Shown one piece after another: positions 13,801 to 25,800 of a DNA stretch of 64,000 nucleotides. Within the stretch, counting starts at the first letter, position 1. Each line of letters starts with the position of its first letter. The DNA is taken from positions 20,924,737 to 20,988,736 of the forward strand of contig NC_049982.1 of assembly GCF_000003815.2 (NCBI RefSeq). The letters are read 5' to 3'. The position numbers and the translations under genes were made by a program. The stretch is from Branchiostoma floridae. Its lineage: Eukaryota; Chordata; Leptocardii; Amphioxiformes; Branchiostomatidae. Under the pieces are notes generated by a model that saw nothing but the letters and a program-made list of their open reading frames with translations, had not been told where the DNA came from and made no database searches.

Positions 13801-16800
13801 TAATTGCAATCCATCCAGACGTTCTAAAGATATCGGTCCGGAAACACAAATTCCAAATCGTGATCCCTACCAAAAACAATACCTGCTTTTCTTCAAGCAG
13901 GTAATTAACATCCCTACTGGCATAGTACTGGCATACTGGCCAGATGTGGTAAACATCATCACTCATGAGGTTATGTATGGAATTCTTGATGCATGTATAA
14001 TGCCAGGTCACCTTTATCGGTGAAGTAACCTTAACCGTTGCTTTTTGCAAAGGAGTATTTAGGGATAATAGGTTGATGGCAGTGCCTTCAAATTGCAATA
14101 CTTTCAAACTACTACAGTTTGAAACCACCATCTGTTGACTTTATCATACCTAAATACCCCGCATCTATGCGGATAAAGGTGGATTAGTGTTACATGTACA
14201 TGTAATAGGTTTGACAGGCTATAGGTATAAATTATAAGGTCTTAAGGCCTATTGTAGAAATGACCACCTGCTGACTTTCTTGAGTACTTACACTACCTTA
14301 AGTGCAGTTGCTTGAAATCTTTTGTGGTGAACAAGATAATTTTTGAGTGGCTGATAAGTTTTGTGCTGAAGTAGGACTGTGCCTCGGGCAGTATAACCTG
14401 TCTCCAACATAACACAATGTAACATCGCAATTAGTGTCACCTGTCCTTCTGCTCCCTTTGTTTATCTACTGAAGGCAACATTCCAAGGGACAGAGTAGAT
14501 AATCCATCTACCTGCTAAACAAAAGCTCAGGCATCGCCTGACTTACACTGACAGTATCAGCTTACGGGCACTGACCTACATGTAGCTTTCCCCACAATCA
14601 AAGAAATCAAAATATCAGAAAAAAATTTCAGGATTTTACAGATATGATAAGGAAGTTTTGTGGTACATTTAATAACATAGACATTTACTGGGATTTGTCA
14701 GCACTAGTGATACTTTACACTAATTACAGACTCTGATTCTGAATACATCTGTGGGGAAAATGTGCACTAAAATCTGACCTGAAACTAAACTTGGTACCCA
14801 GATCCTTGCACACACCTGTAGTGTATGATCCCTCCTAGTCTCCTATTGTCACTGTCTGTCTTTTGTTGGTGGATCAAGTTACATGCTTGTCAGTTTTAAT
14901 AATAATGGTTAAATAGACGGAGAACCTTTAAGGTTATCAGGATGATCATTGGAATTAAGTATCAAGACTTCACTGAACCAGTACATTATCATATAGCAAT
15001 CTTCAAAATAAGTTGCATGCAATGTCTTCAAATATTGCATGTCATCTAACGAGCTGATGCCCTCCTTTCAGAAACGTACAATTATTATTCCTTTCATATC
15101 CCATGCAGTCAAGACAAAATTGAAAAAAATGGTTCAAAAAGAGCCAGGAAAAAAATTTTCAATTCCCTCTTCTCTATGTTTCCTTCTGAAATCGTATACT
15201 TGCTATTCCCCCTCAAACAACTTTCGGCAAAAGGAGCAGTAACGTCATGAAAAAGGATTTTAGACATTGTTTTTTGACATGCTTTGACTTCTTTTCAATT
15301 CTCACTCTCAACTCAGACTTTGTTGATGACACTTTAATAGTCAAGAAAGGGGAACTAAGAGCAATTTCTTGCTGTCAAAAACAACAACCAAGTAAAGATG
15401 AAATGTTGTTATGGCAATGCCATGGATGCGAGCTGCTTCAAATACCAGACACAGATTTGTTTTTGCTGGGCTGCACTGAAGCATCCTCAGCTGAGCAACA
15501 GTGTGAAGGATTAGAAAAGCGTCAGGCCGCCATAAACTTTGCTCTACTACGTATTTAGTTAGAATTTACTTTTATCTTTTGTTCCCATTAATCTCGTCAA
15601 TACGTTTACATGACATTCAAGTATAAATGGATGAGTTATGTATTTAGGGTTTGTAGTGTTGAAAAGAATAGTTTGAGGCAAAAGTAGATTAGAGGGGAGC
15701 TTGCTAAGAGTGCAGCAAACCATACATCAAACGCTACTAGAAAGATGTCTGGTCTACAGTCTGTTGTGAGGCTTCTTGTTTCTGTTTCATGTACCAGTAC
15801 TATTTATTTGCTTTTAGTAGCAGGTGTGTTGTACCGGTAAATACGTTTACATGACATTCAAGTATAAATGGATGAGTTATGTATTTAGGGTTTGTAGTGT
15901 TGAAAAGAATAGTTTGAGGCAAAAGTAGATTAGAGGGGAGCTTGCTAAGAGTGCAGCAAACCATACATCAAACGCTACTAGAAAGATGTCTGGTCTACAG
16001 TCTGTTGTGAGGCTTCTTGTTTCTGTTTCATGTACCAGTACTATTTATTTGCTTTTAGTAGCAGGTGTGTTGTACCGGTAATGCACCATTCCCCTTGAGT
16101 GCAATATTGAACAAATACAGAAACCCTTTCCTATTTCGAAAACCTCTGTCAAAAACAGTGGAACAGAAATGGCCAATGAAAAAGACTACACCCACAGAGT
16201 AGTTAATTTGGGAGGGATAGCCACTGCATTAGCATAATCACTTTGTTGGTGAGCAGATTGCGTGTGTAACACAGGGTAATGTGTATAATTATAAGAGATG
16301 GGACTCTGCACACTTTGTAGAAGGGGCCTATGGTTGGCATGTAGTGTAATAGAAGCGCTCCCTCTCCGCAACTGCTGGACCTACTTACTTCTCAATGTCA
16401 TTTTTGTCATAAGAATGCATGCAGCAGTTATGCATGAAACAAATACAATAGAAAATCTTTCAAAGAAATACATTCCCTGCTTTACACGTTTCCCCATTTA
16501 TAATAAGTGAAATTATAACACCCTTACCACAACTATATATATATAATTTGCAAAGAAGGCAGCACATTTTTTCAGCCAGAGAGGCTTTCAGGGCTAAAAA
16601 GCTAAACCAAAGTCAGTAGGTATTATCCACTAAATAGTTCTGTCCTGCTAGGCTAAGCGCTGTTCTTGACGGTGTTGTTCAAAATAGAAACATGATCAAA
16701 TAGAAGGCGGGACTTCGGGTTCGGTCCATTATCATTCTACACCTGTCCCATGCATTTCTTAGTACTTCAGCGGATAAGAAATTAAACCTGCCCATCTGTA

Positions 16801-19800
16801 GTACAAATCACATTTACTAAGAGTTCTTGTGGGTTGAAAATCAAATTAACTTTCCCTTTTAAGTCAGAAAACAGGGAGCTTAAGAAATTAAACATCACAG
16901 AAAATTTGGCAAGTGACTTGGCAACTTTTTGCACTTCTAGCCAGAATTCCTATAGAAATCCTGGCACCTCACAGGAAATGGAAGGAATTTTGCATCAATG
17001 GTATGAAAATTTTTTCAGCTCTTATTTCCTGCCTCTAAGCAATATGTTTATCATTGGTTTAGACCTAAGTAGATTAAACCATCATTGTTCTTGTTTGTCC
17101 ATGGAAACTTGGCTACATGGATGACAGATACTGTTTTCTTGTGTGGCTGCTGACAACATATGAGCACCATTTTCACCCCTCCCAGACTGGTCTTGACAAT
17201 GGAAATGATGACTAAAAGTAATGGTGTCGTACCTGTTTGCTGGCATCCTTGGCATACCTGATGTCCACCTGGAGGGTGGTGTCGCCCCCGCTGCCATCCG
17301 CATAAATTACCTGAGTCTGCAACAGGTAAAACATCTCCAGTCAAACATACAAGTGTTACACATAGATATTACAAGGGATTTTTAAAAAAAGACATTGATC
17401 CCATAACAAGTAGCATTGTTTGAATATCTGTTGTGACAACCCATTTGTGTGCTGTCAACTTGCACACCACTAGCAGAGATACCTGCTGAATTTAAGATGT
17501 TATCACACTTCTTGTAAAGAGGTTGGCCCCAGACTGTAATGGCCAAATTAGTCTGGACTTCTATAGCACTCACCAGAACAATTTTGCCTGTGATGGTATT
17601 GTCACCCGCCGGACTTATGGCTTCAAACTCAGCCATAGCAGACACCGTGGAGGCATCCACAGGCAGTACTCTGGTCAGGTTTGCACAGTGCCACCTGCCG
17701 CCGCTGTTGTCGTGGATTACGATCGACCTTCCAATGGAACTGTACGTCCCAAACAGGGGAAGGTTACCATCCTCATTAGTCTCTGAGAAACCCGTCTGTC
17801 CCTGCATGGAGCCATATTTGCCACTTAGGTCTCCGATTTCGTACTGGTCGCTCGTCCCACTTCCACTAGCAGGACTGTTGGCAATGACGACGTTGAAAGG
17901 GTTATAATGTCCGGCAACAGACGCTGCACTGCACGGGTTGTCTTCTCCAAATGGTACAGGGAGCTTGTGCACGTGGTACGTATCTGCATTATTACTCAAG
18001 CCAGTTACATCGATAACAGTGGTGGTGGAGTCAAACGGAGATGCCTGGGTTACGCTAAAGGTTCCTGAGATGCTGACGCCCCCCTGAGCATGCCATGTCT
18101 GAGTCGACACTTCCACAGCTGGCAGCTGAAAAATGTTTGCACAGGCCAGCCTCCCACCACCAGAGTTTGCCTGGTGAATCACCATAGAGCGACCAATCAC
18201 AGCCTCCGGACCGGACAGCGGGAGCTCGACGTCAGTGTAAAAGTTCCTGCTGATGCTGTCTTCCGAGCCCACGTCAACTTTCCCGTGTTTGCCAGACAAA
18301 TCGCCAAGTTCACAGCGGAGGGGATTGTTTCCATTGCATTGGGAGGCATAGTTCCCTGAAAGGTCAACTGCATACGGGTTGAAGTGTCCTGCCGTGCTTG
18401 AGCACCTGTTTTCCACAGCGGCGTAGTCCAAACCCAGGGAGTCCTCGTGCACATGCCAGCTGTGGTCTGAAGTCCCAGCCGTACCATCGATATACGACAC
18501 AGTAAGGAACACCGAGGTGTCCAAATATGGCTTGTCTTTAACCTGCCGTAGGACCATGTGACCGGCAATGGGAGTCTTGAACACTGCCATCGCTGTGATC
18601 ACTTCTCCAGGGTAACCGATGTTTGCACACACCCATCTACTACCAGTCGTATCGTGGATTATAACTGATCGACCAACAATACTGTACCGTCCATACAATG
18701 GAAGGTACCAGTCAGTATTCACAGTAGACACAGTGTCCATTCCATTGAAATTACCAAACTTTCCACTCAAGTCACCAAGTTCGTACTGATCACCAGTACC
18801 TGCAGCGGGATCAGGATAGCTGTCAGAACTCGGGACCTTGCCAAAAGGGTTGAGGTGCCCTGCAGTGTACGTTCCACTGCACATGCTCTCATCAGCTGCC
18901 TTAGCTGGGATTGGGTACTCGTGGACGTGGTAGTTGATTGCATTAGCTCCAATGTTGTTAATGTTTATGGTGACGGTGGTGTACTCATACGGTGAGTTCT
19001 GGGAGAAGACCATAGTACCTTTCACCCCACTCATGTCAAACCTTGCAGACACTGACACTGCTTCGAGATGGTAAATCTCTGCACATGCCAGGACAGTGTT
19101 TGAAGAGTCCTTCAGAATAAGAGATTTTCCAACAATGGTACTTCCACCAGACAAGGCCAAACCGCTCTTCGTGTCAAATTTCCTCCCACTTCCACTAGTG
19201 GCTCCAATCATGGTTTGCCCCAGGTCGGTAACGACGCTGCCTGTTGAGGCACAGCGTGTCGCCAGGTCTCCACTGCTGCTCGGAGCGCTGCTGCGTACCT
19301 CCCAGTTATTACTGGTGTCCGCGGCAGAACCGGTGTTCTGGCTATAGAAGAGGTTTGATATTATGATGGTTGTAGCAGATGGGTCGTCTGACTGCTGACG
19401 AAACATGACAACTCCACTGACAGGGCCACCAAACTTGGCTATGGCAGTCTTCATGGTGACAGCCTCTGGGAGGATGGTGGCACAGCGGACATTGGTGTTG
19501 TCACTGGTGTCAGTCAGAAGCACAGATCTGATGGAAACAAAACAGGACTTTTCAAAACCCTATTTTATTGTTAAACAAAGTATAAAACAATACCTGGCCA
19601 TAGACAAAATATTGGCTTACTGAAACTAAGCATAACCAATGATCATTGACACATGAAACGTTAATTGAGCTGTGTAACTATACCAAGCAAACCTTGCTTC
19701 ATTTAGCACATGGCAACTTAGCCAAAATGATGGCCTTGATTACATAGAACCATTCATATGACAAAATATATAAATGTTTTGTAGGCTAATATTGAGTCCA

Positions 19801-22800
19801 GTAACTAGTGAGTAGTCTACCCACCTGTGAGACAAGGTTTTCCCACTAAGGTCTGATGTAACAGTAGTAGTAGGATTGATGGCTGCACTGATATCATGGT
19901 AAGACTCTCCCAGATTTGAACATGGCGCTGCTGTGTCGTACGCCACGGGGAATGTACGAATCTGCATCCCCCACGTGCCACTGAGTCCAGTCAGAGCGAT
20001 GTTGACACTCGTAGAGGCAGTCGGCTCTTGGAACGTTATGTCCCCTGTCACTCCTCCCATGTCCAAGGTTGCCTTGTAGGTTAGGGCATGACCCCCTCCA
20101 CACACAGTCAGCCCTGCAGGGGTACAGAGAACAAAGGTATGAGAAGAGAGTCATTCATCCTGGACAATCCACTAATCAAAAATGTGGCTATCTATCAAAC
20201 TTGATACACAAACTAACCTGGAATCCAGTCTCTCGCTCGGCCTTATACCGTAGTTAGTGCAGGCTCTCTACGGGGCCAGGGAAGCTCCCAGCCGCCGGGG
20301 TAAATGGCCACACCCGGTAGTATTTTCACGGGGTTAGACTTTAGCCCAGGGGGTTAATTATCCGGCCTAGCGAGGCCGGCAATTAACCCCCCTGGGCAAA
20401 GTCCAACCGCGTGAAAATTCTACCGGGTCGGGCCAATTATCCCGGCGGCTCAGACCCACAGTGGCCCCGTAGAGCGCCTGCACTAAGTACGGTAGGCCGA
20501 GCCAGCGAGAGACTGGATTCCAGGTTATACACAAACAGGCCGTCTCAAGGAAGCCTCATCATGATGCCTTAGTCAGATTGCCCAGTGCAACCTCAGCCAA
20601 ACACAAGGTTGCCCATAAACATTTCACTAGTCAGGTTGCCACAGGTTCAAGGCCCTAATCATTATTTATACTTATAGTTTTGGGTGTGTCTGTCTTTGTA
20701 CTTATTCTGCTGTGATTAACAATGGATTTGATCCTTGGTGGACAGAGCAATAGGCCACTCTCATGACACTTGCTGTCCTCAAGCAAAAAGATAGCGCACT
20801 GCGCTACTTAGTGTTTGAAAGTAAATTGCTCAAACAAAATATGGTTGCACTGTGCAATTGGGCAACTGGCCAGGTATTTCAAACCCTGCTAGGGTAGGCA
20901 GGATTGCAGCAAGTTACTGGACTCTAATGCACAGAAGTTGATGCACTAGCACTACATCAGGATGTCCCCTTTCAACAACCTCAAATAAGTAACTATTGAT
21001 ATACTGGCCTTGACATTTATAAAACTTGATTCAGTGTATTGTGTGCATGCAGAGCCTTTGATCTTGACAGTCCTTTGAAAAGACACAAATATACAATAAC
21101 AGTTCTTTGGCCAAGGACATTTATAGTGCTCTTGCTTTGACACACCCAACTGTAGCATTGATTTTCAGTATTAGAGCTTGAAGTGCCTTGAACAGACTTT
21201 AAGTTATTGCAAAGTTCAAAGATGTTTTGACGTTGTTTGTCAAGGACAATGCTGCCCTATCTAGGGCTGGGTACCGGTACCGGTACAAAACCGGTCCAGA
21301 AAAACCTGACCTGAAAAAATTCCGTAGACCAGATGTTGGACCGATTGGAAAATGAACTGAGTCAGGCATTCGCATGTTTTCGGGGTTACCGGTCTAGGCA
21401 AATAACAAGAGCGCAGCAGAGTAGTCTAAGACTCTATAGTCATCTTAACCAACTTTTACAGTCAATCTTACAGAGGTAGTTAGCCTTGTAGGATTTTTAA
21501 AATGCCAGTGGGAGTCACACACTACACAAAACAGATTTCTTTGTACCAAAATGGAACATTGTTTTGAGTATCATCCATTCGCAAGTTTTCACATAATGAA
21601 TCAGGTCCAGGTTCAGGTAAGGGGGTTGGGGTTTTGTGCGCGTGAAGAATTTGCGCGTGAAAACTTGCGCGTGAAAAATCTGCGCGTGACAATATGCAAA
21701 TTAGCTGATTCCCAAGGGATTCAAAAAGTTTTTGCAGATTTATACTTAAAAGCTCAAACAAGATGGCACAAAATGGAATTAATCATCATATTGTTGCATT
21801 ATAGAGTACAAAATCTCGATCTGAATGATTTACAATTGATTTTTATATGTAAACTGTTCACGCGCAAAAAAGTTTGAAATTTGCGAGTGAAACAATCTGC
21901 TTAAAAAAATATGAAATGAAGCTTCTTGAATGGAGAAAAGCCTCAAATTGTTACATTTTACAATATAAAACCTCATATGAGTAATTTTTCCATTTATTTC
22001 TGTCAAATTTACGTGATTTTGAAATGTTCAAAATATGCAAATTAACCTATTCCCAAGGGATCTAAAAATCAGGGTTTTTTCAAACCAAAAATTCAGGTAA
22101 CAGATGGAAAATTATATCATAGGTTCAAATTTTTCTGCCATAGAATTCCTTGCTGCAGATTTTTTTACATATTTCAGGAACTTTATTTTTCACGCGCACA
22201 TTTTTCACGCGCACGCGCAAATTCTCCACGCGCAGAAAACCCGTTCCCAGGTAAGGACCTGGACCTGATCCTCTGGACCTGAACCTGAACCGGACCTGAA
22301 TGTTCTGTACCGGTACCCACCCCTAAGCCCTATCCACTCCAGACATACTCACAGTAGTACACAATAACTGGATGGCACTTGTCATGGTTTGTGGTGGTTT
22401 TCAGTTCTGTTTGCAACCTGATTCTGAACCAACATCAGACGGGGAATTTACCTGCAGAAGTTTTTAATTACCACTTCTTATCACATGTGGAATATTGGAT
22501 CTATAATATGCAGCAGACCAATAGTCAAAGAACGATAGTCAAACCACCTCAACGCCCATATTCTGGGCCAGATTGCCTCGGGTTCTAGAACTGGCTTAAA
22601 AGCAGGGCAGCAGAAACAATTAAGATCTTCCAAGAAGCTGGTTTCCCACAGAAACTGGTCTATCCTCTCCCAGCTAACCTGGTTACCAAACCCCAGCCCG
22701 ATCTCAAGAATCTATCGTGCAACACAAAAGATATTTTTGAGGTTGGGGTAAAGTATCGAGGCTAACTCCCAGCAAATGCGGTCTGCCTAAACACCTCAAA

Positions 22801-25800
22801 CGGCTGTAATAAACAGTGTACATGGGGCAATAACCATGTTTGCTGCTCTCGATACATTGTTTATGCATTTATGAATCAAAAATCACAGCAAATCCTAAGT
22901 ATTTACTAGTTATCTCGAGTTAAGTCCGCTGGTTTCATGACCAAAGAAATCTAAGGCCGAAATATTGGATCATCTGCATTTAATTTTAAAGAGTCATGCA
23001 TGGGGCAGTTCTAGCCTTCTTCAGTCCACATACGGCAGTACAATTAAACTGTTGATGCTGTTGGCTCATTGATTAAAGCATAGCACAATTCTATCATTGT
23101 CAACTTATAATAGCATATTACTAGTAAGTGTTTTTCAGCCTCAAATTGCTTCAATCTTAAAACCGACTAACCAACTGTTTGAGGCGTTTAGGCGCAGACC
23201 CCAGCAAATGTGCACAGTCTATTTCCTGGAACTGGATTTATTCTATTTACACAAACAAAAGAAATCCAGCTTACTTCTGTCCCATTGCACTCCACAAATG
23301 TTGGAACTGTGAATCATCTCCTGTATTGGCAGACAGGCCGTACCTGGTCCTACGCTTCCTTCCCTCAAGACGAGGAAAGACCACAGGTCAACCTGACTAC
23401 ATGGAGTCTACCGAATGTTCAAATGTTTAACATTTGCTCATGCTTTTTTTTTCTGGTGTGATTGTGTAAAGACCACATGTTAAACAAGGATTACTTTTTT
23501 TTCTTAAACTTTCTTCAATCGAAGGGTCAGGTTTTTTTTTTACACTCTGAGAATCTTCCACTGACTGACAACAAGATGAGAGAAAGTTATTTTTCATGTT
23601 TAACTTTAACCAAGGAGCTTGACCGTTTGGACAGAAGGCTGAATACACTCTGCCTCATATGTCACAATCCCTTAGATTTGATCTATCAGAAGTCTAGCAT
23701 ATACATATTACATATTACATGTACGTAATAAATACTATATTAACTTGGAGAACTTCAGAGATTGTCGACTGATGTGCAAAATAGAAAGATAGAAAAATTC
23801 ACAATTTTCCCTCTCAAAATCTGCTTGCAGCTTAGGAGGTCATGAATATCATCACATATGTGAGGATTGAGGAACGTCTGTCTAATTTCTACAATGAGGT
23901 GATAATGGGCACCAATCAGGCTGGATCAGGTGTGATCCGTGTTGTTTAACTTGGTGATATGGAGACAATCACCAAACAATACTGCAAAACAACAACTGGT
24001 GGTAAAGAGTGAATTCAGGTGAGAAACCTAACAGCAATACACACCTGAGACAGAATATTTAGCACTTGAAGCTAATCCTGTTGATAAAAATGCAATGACT
24101 GTAAATTGTGTTTTGTTACTTTAATTTAATACTAATAGGGTAAGGAGGTAAGGAAGGGAGAAATGTCCTGGATACCATCCTGTTTCTACCGAGGCTCCCT
24201 GCACTTGCTGCTCTAAAAAAAATTATAGAACCTATATATACTAGTAATAGGTTTGGAAACCATGCTACCTAAAGTCTATATTTGAGACTGCACAGTTAAA
24301 TGTGTTACACTACCTCTCACTTTTCTACACAGCTGAGCATATAGCATTTTGTTTTCTTTTTTTCCAAGCATCTAACGTTATCCAAAAAAAGTATTTTTTT
24401 TACCTTGTTGAATCAATCAATCAACATTTCAACAAATTCAACATCACAACAAATGTATAATAACATATAAACCCGCAAATTGATAAATAAAGACACAGCA
24501 CCATATGTAGAGGTGCTTATCAACAACAACAATTTACAACTTTTACAAGTTCATCGCTAAAATTTGAAGACTAGTAGGAGACTCTAGCCGGCAGGGTATC
24601 AATTTCTTTCATCCAACGCCTGGGGAGGTGTCGAGCAAGGAGATTTGTTTGCTGACTAGATCCCTGCATGACATCTCCCCAGAGTGCTATCTAAGGTTGG
24701 CGGGAAAAACATGTGAAGTCTTGTAACGAGCCTGGCAAGAGTCTGGCTCCGAGGGTTGATCAGAGAAGATTCAAGGATGTAGGAAAGGGCAGTGTTACAC
24801 GACCCTGGTTTAGTTTCTCATATTGCTGGGCTCTGAGACTCATTAATGAAACATTTGCTCAGTTACTTCATAATCTAGCGCCTATCAATATTCCAGGTTG
24901 TGCATGAACTTTTGGTGAACTTCTGGTGTGGAAGGGAGGGCGGAAACAACTGCAGAGTCACAGATAAAGCCTTACATAAGCATACGTCCACTACAAACAA
25001 GCAAAGGCTTTTAGGTAACGCTGCTATATCTGGGTCAAAGTACAACCTTCGGCAGACCCCACATCCACCCCTATCATAAATCAGGCCCGCAAATGCAAGC
25101 CTTCTGCGCTCGGGCCGGTCCCATGCCAGGCACCGCCGCCCCACCAGCCAGCTCCCGCGGCTACCCCAACCCCTCCATGCATTGCAGCGCTTTTACTCAC
25201 CGACAAGTATAGTCCATGGGCCAGGTCCCCAAAAATGGCCATTTGGTACCAAATAAAGGGACAAAGGGTGACTTAGTTTTTTGAAAAGGTTGATTCCTCT
25301 ACTTTATTATTTTGCATGATAACCGTGTCAGATGCCCAGCTTTATAGGAATTATCACGTGATTTTGTGACGTCACTCAAATCTATAGAACTACCAAAAAT
25401 CGTTTATTACAGGTCAGTAATTGTGGTTTTGATAATCCCCAACCACATTTGATGAGTATTTCTCTGCACTTAGATCATACAAATACCTGTTGAATATATT
25501 TGGAACCATTTTGAAATAAACTTAGACAAATTTCTACAATGGTTGCCATGGCAACGGTGAAAAATAACATTTTCTCACAGGAAAGTTGCTAAACAAGCCA
25601 TTGTTTGATGCTTTTGAAGTTTGGCCATTATCAAGGCATGACCAATGACACTGAACGATTCATAACTAATGTAAGGGCTTTAAGAAAACATTTTAGTTAG
25701 GTAAGAAATAAGTAGAACTATCTTATATTTCAATCCATACTACAGTATGGATTGAAATACATGTATATTGTTTTTTTGCCGTGTTTCACTTGCCAAATCT

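Noticed and set aside
13520-14131. 203-codon minus-strand open frame
   Set aside because: Lies in a SOD-repeat intron. Composition is irregular, no motif is recognisable, and part of it covers a local duplication of AT-rich sequence. No splice or start context supports it.
15247-15558. 103-codon plus-strand open frame
   Set aside because: Intronic, opposite strand to the host gene, no recognisable domain and no neighbouring in-phase splice sites.
20952-21158. Short frames scattered through the SOD-repeat and PERK introns
   Set aside because: All are under 110 codons, without splice context or homology that I recognise.
25210-25211. TA target duplication (Tc1/mariner-like) for the 8.34-kb element
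   Set aside because: TA at both ends fits formally, but the host exon then joins in the wrong phase. GTA as a 3-bp duplication restores the signal peptide and splice phase.
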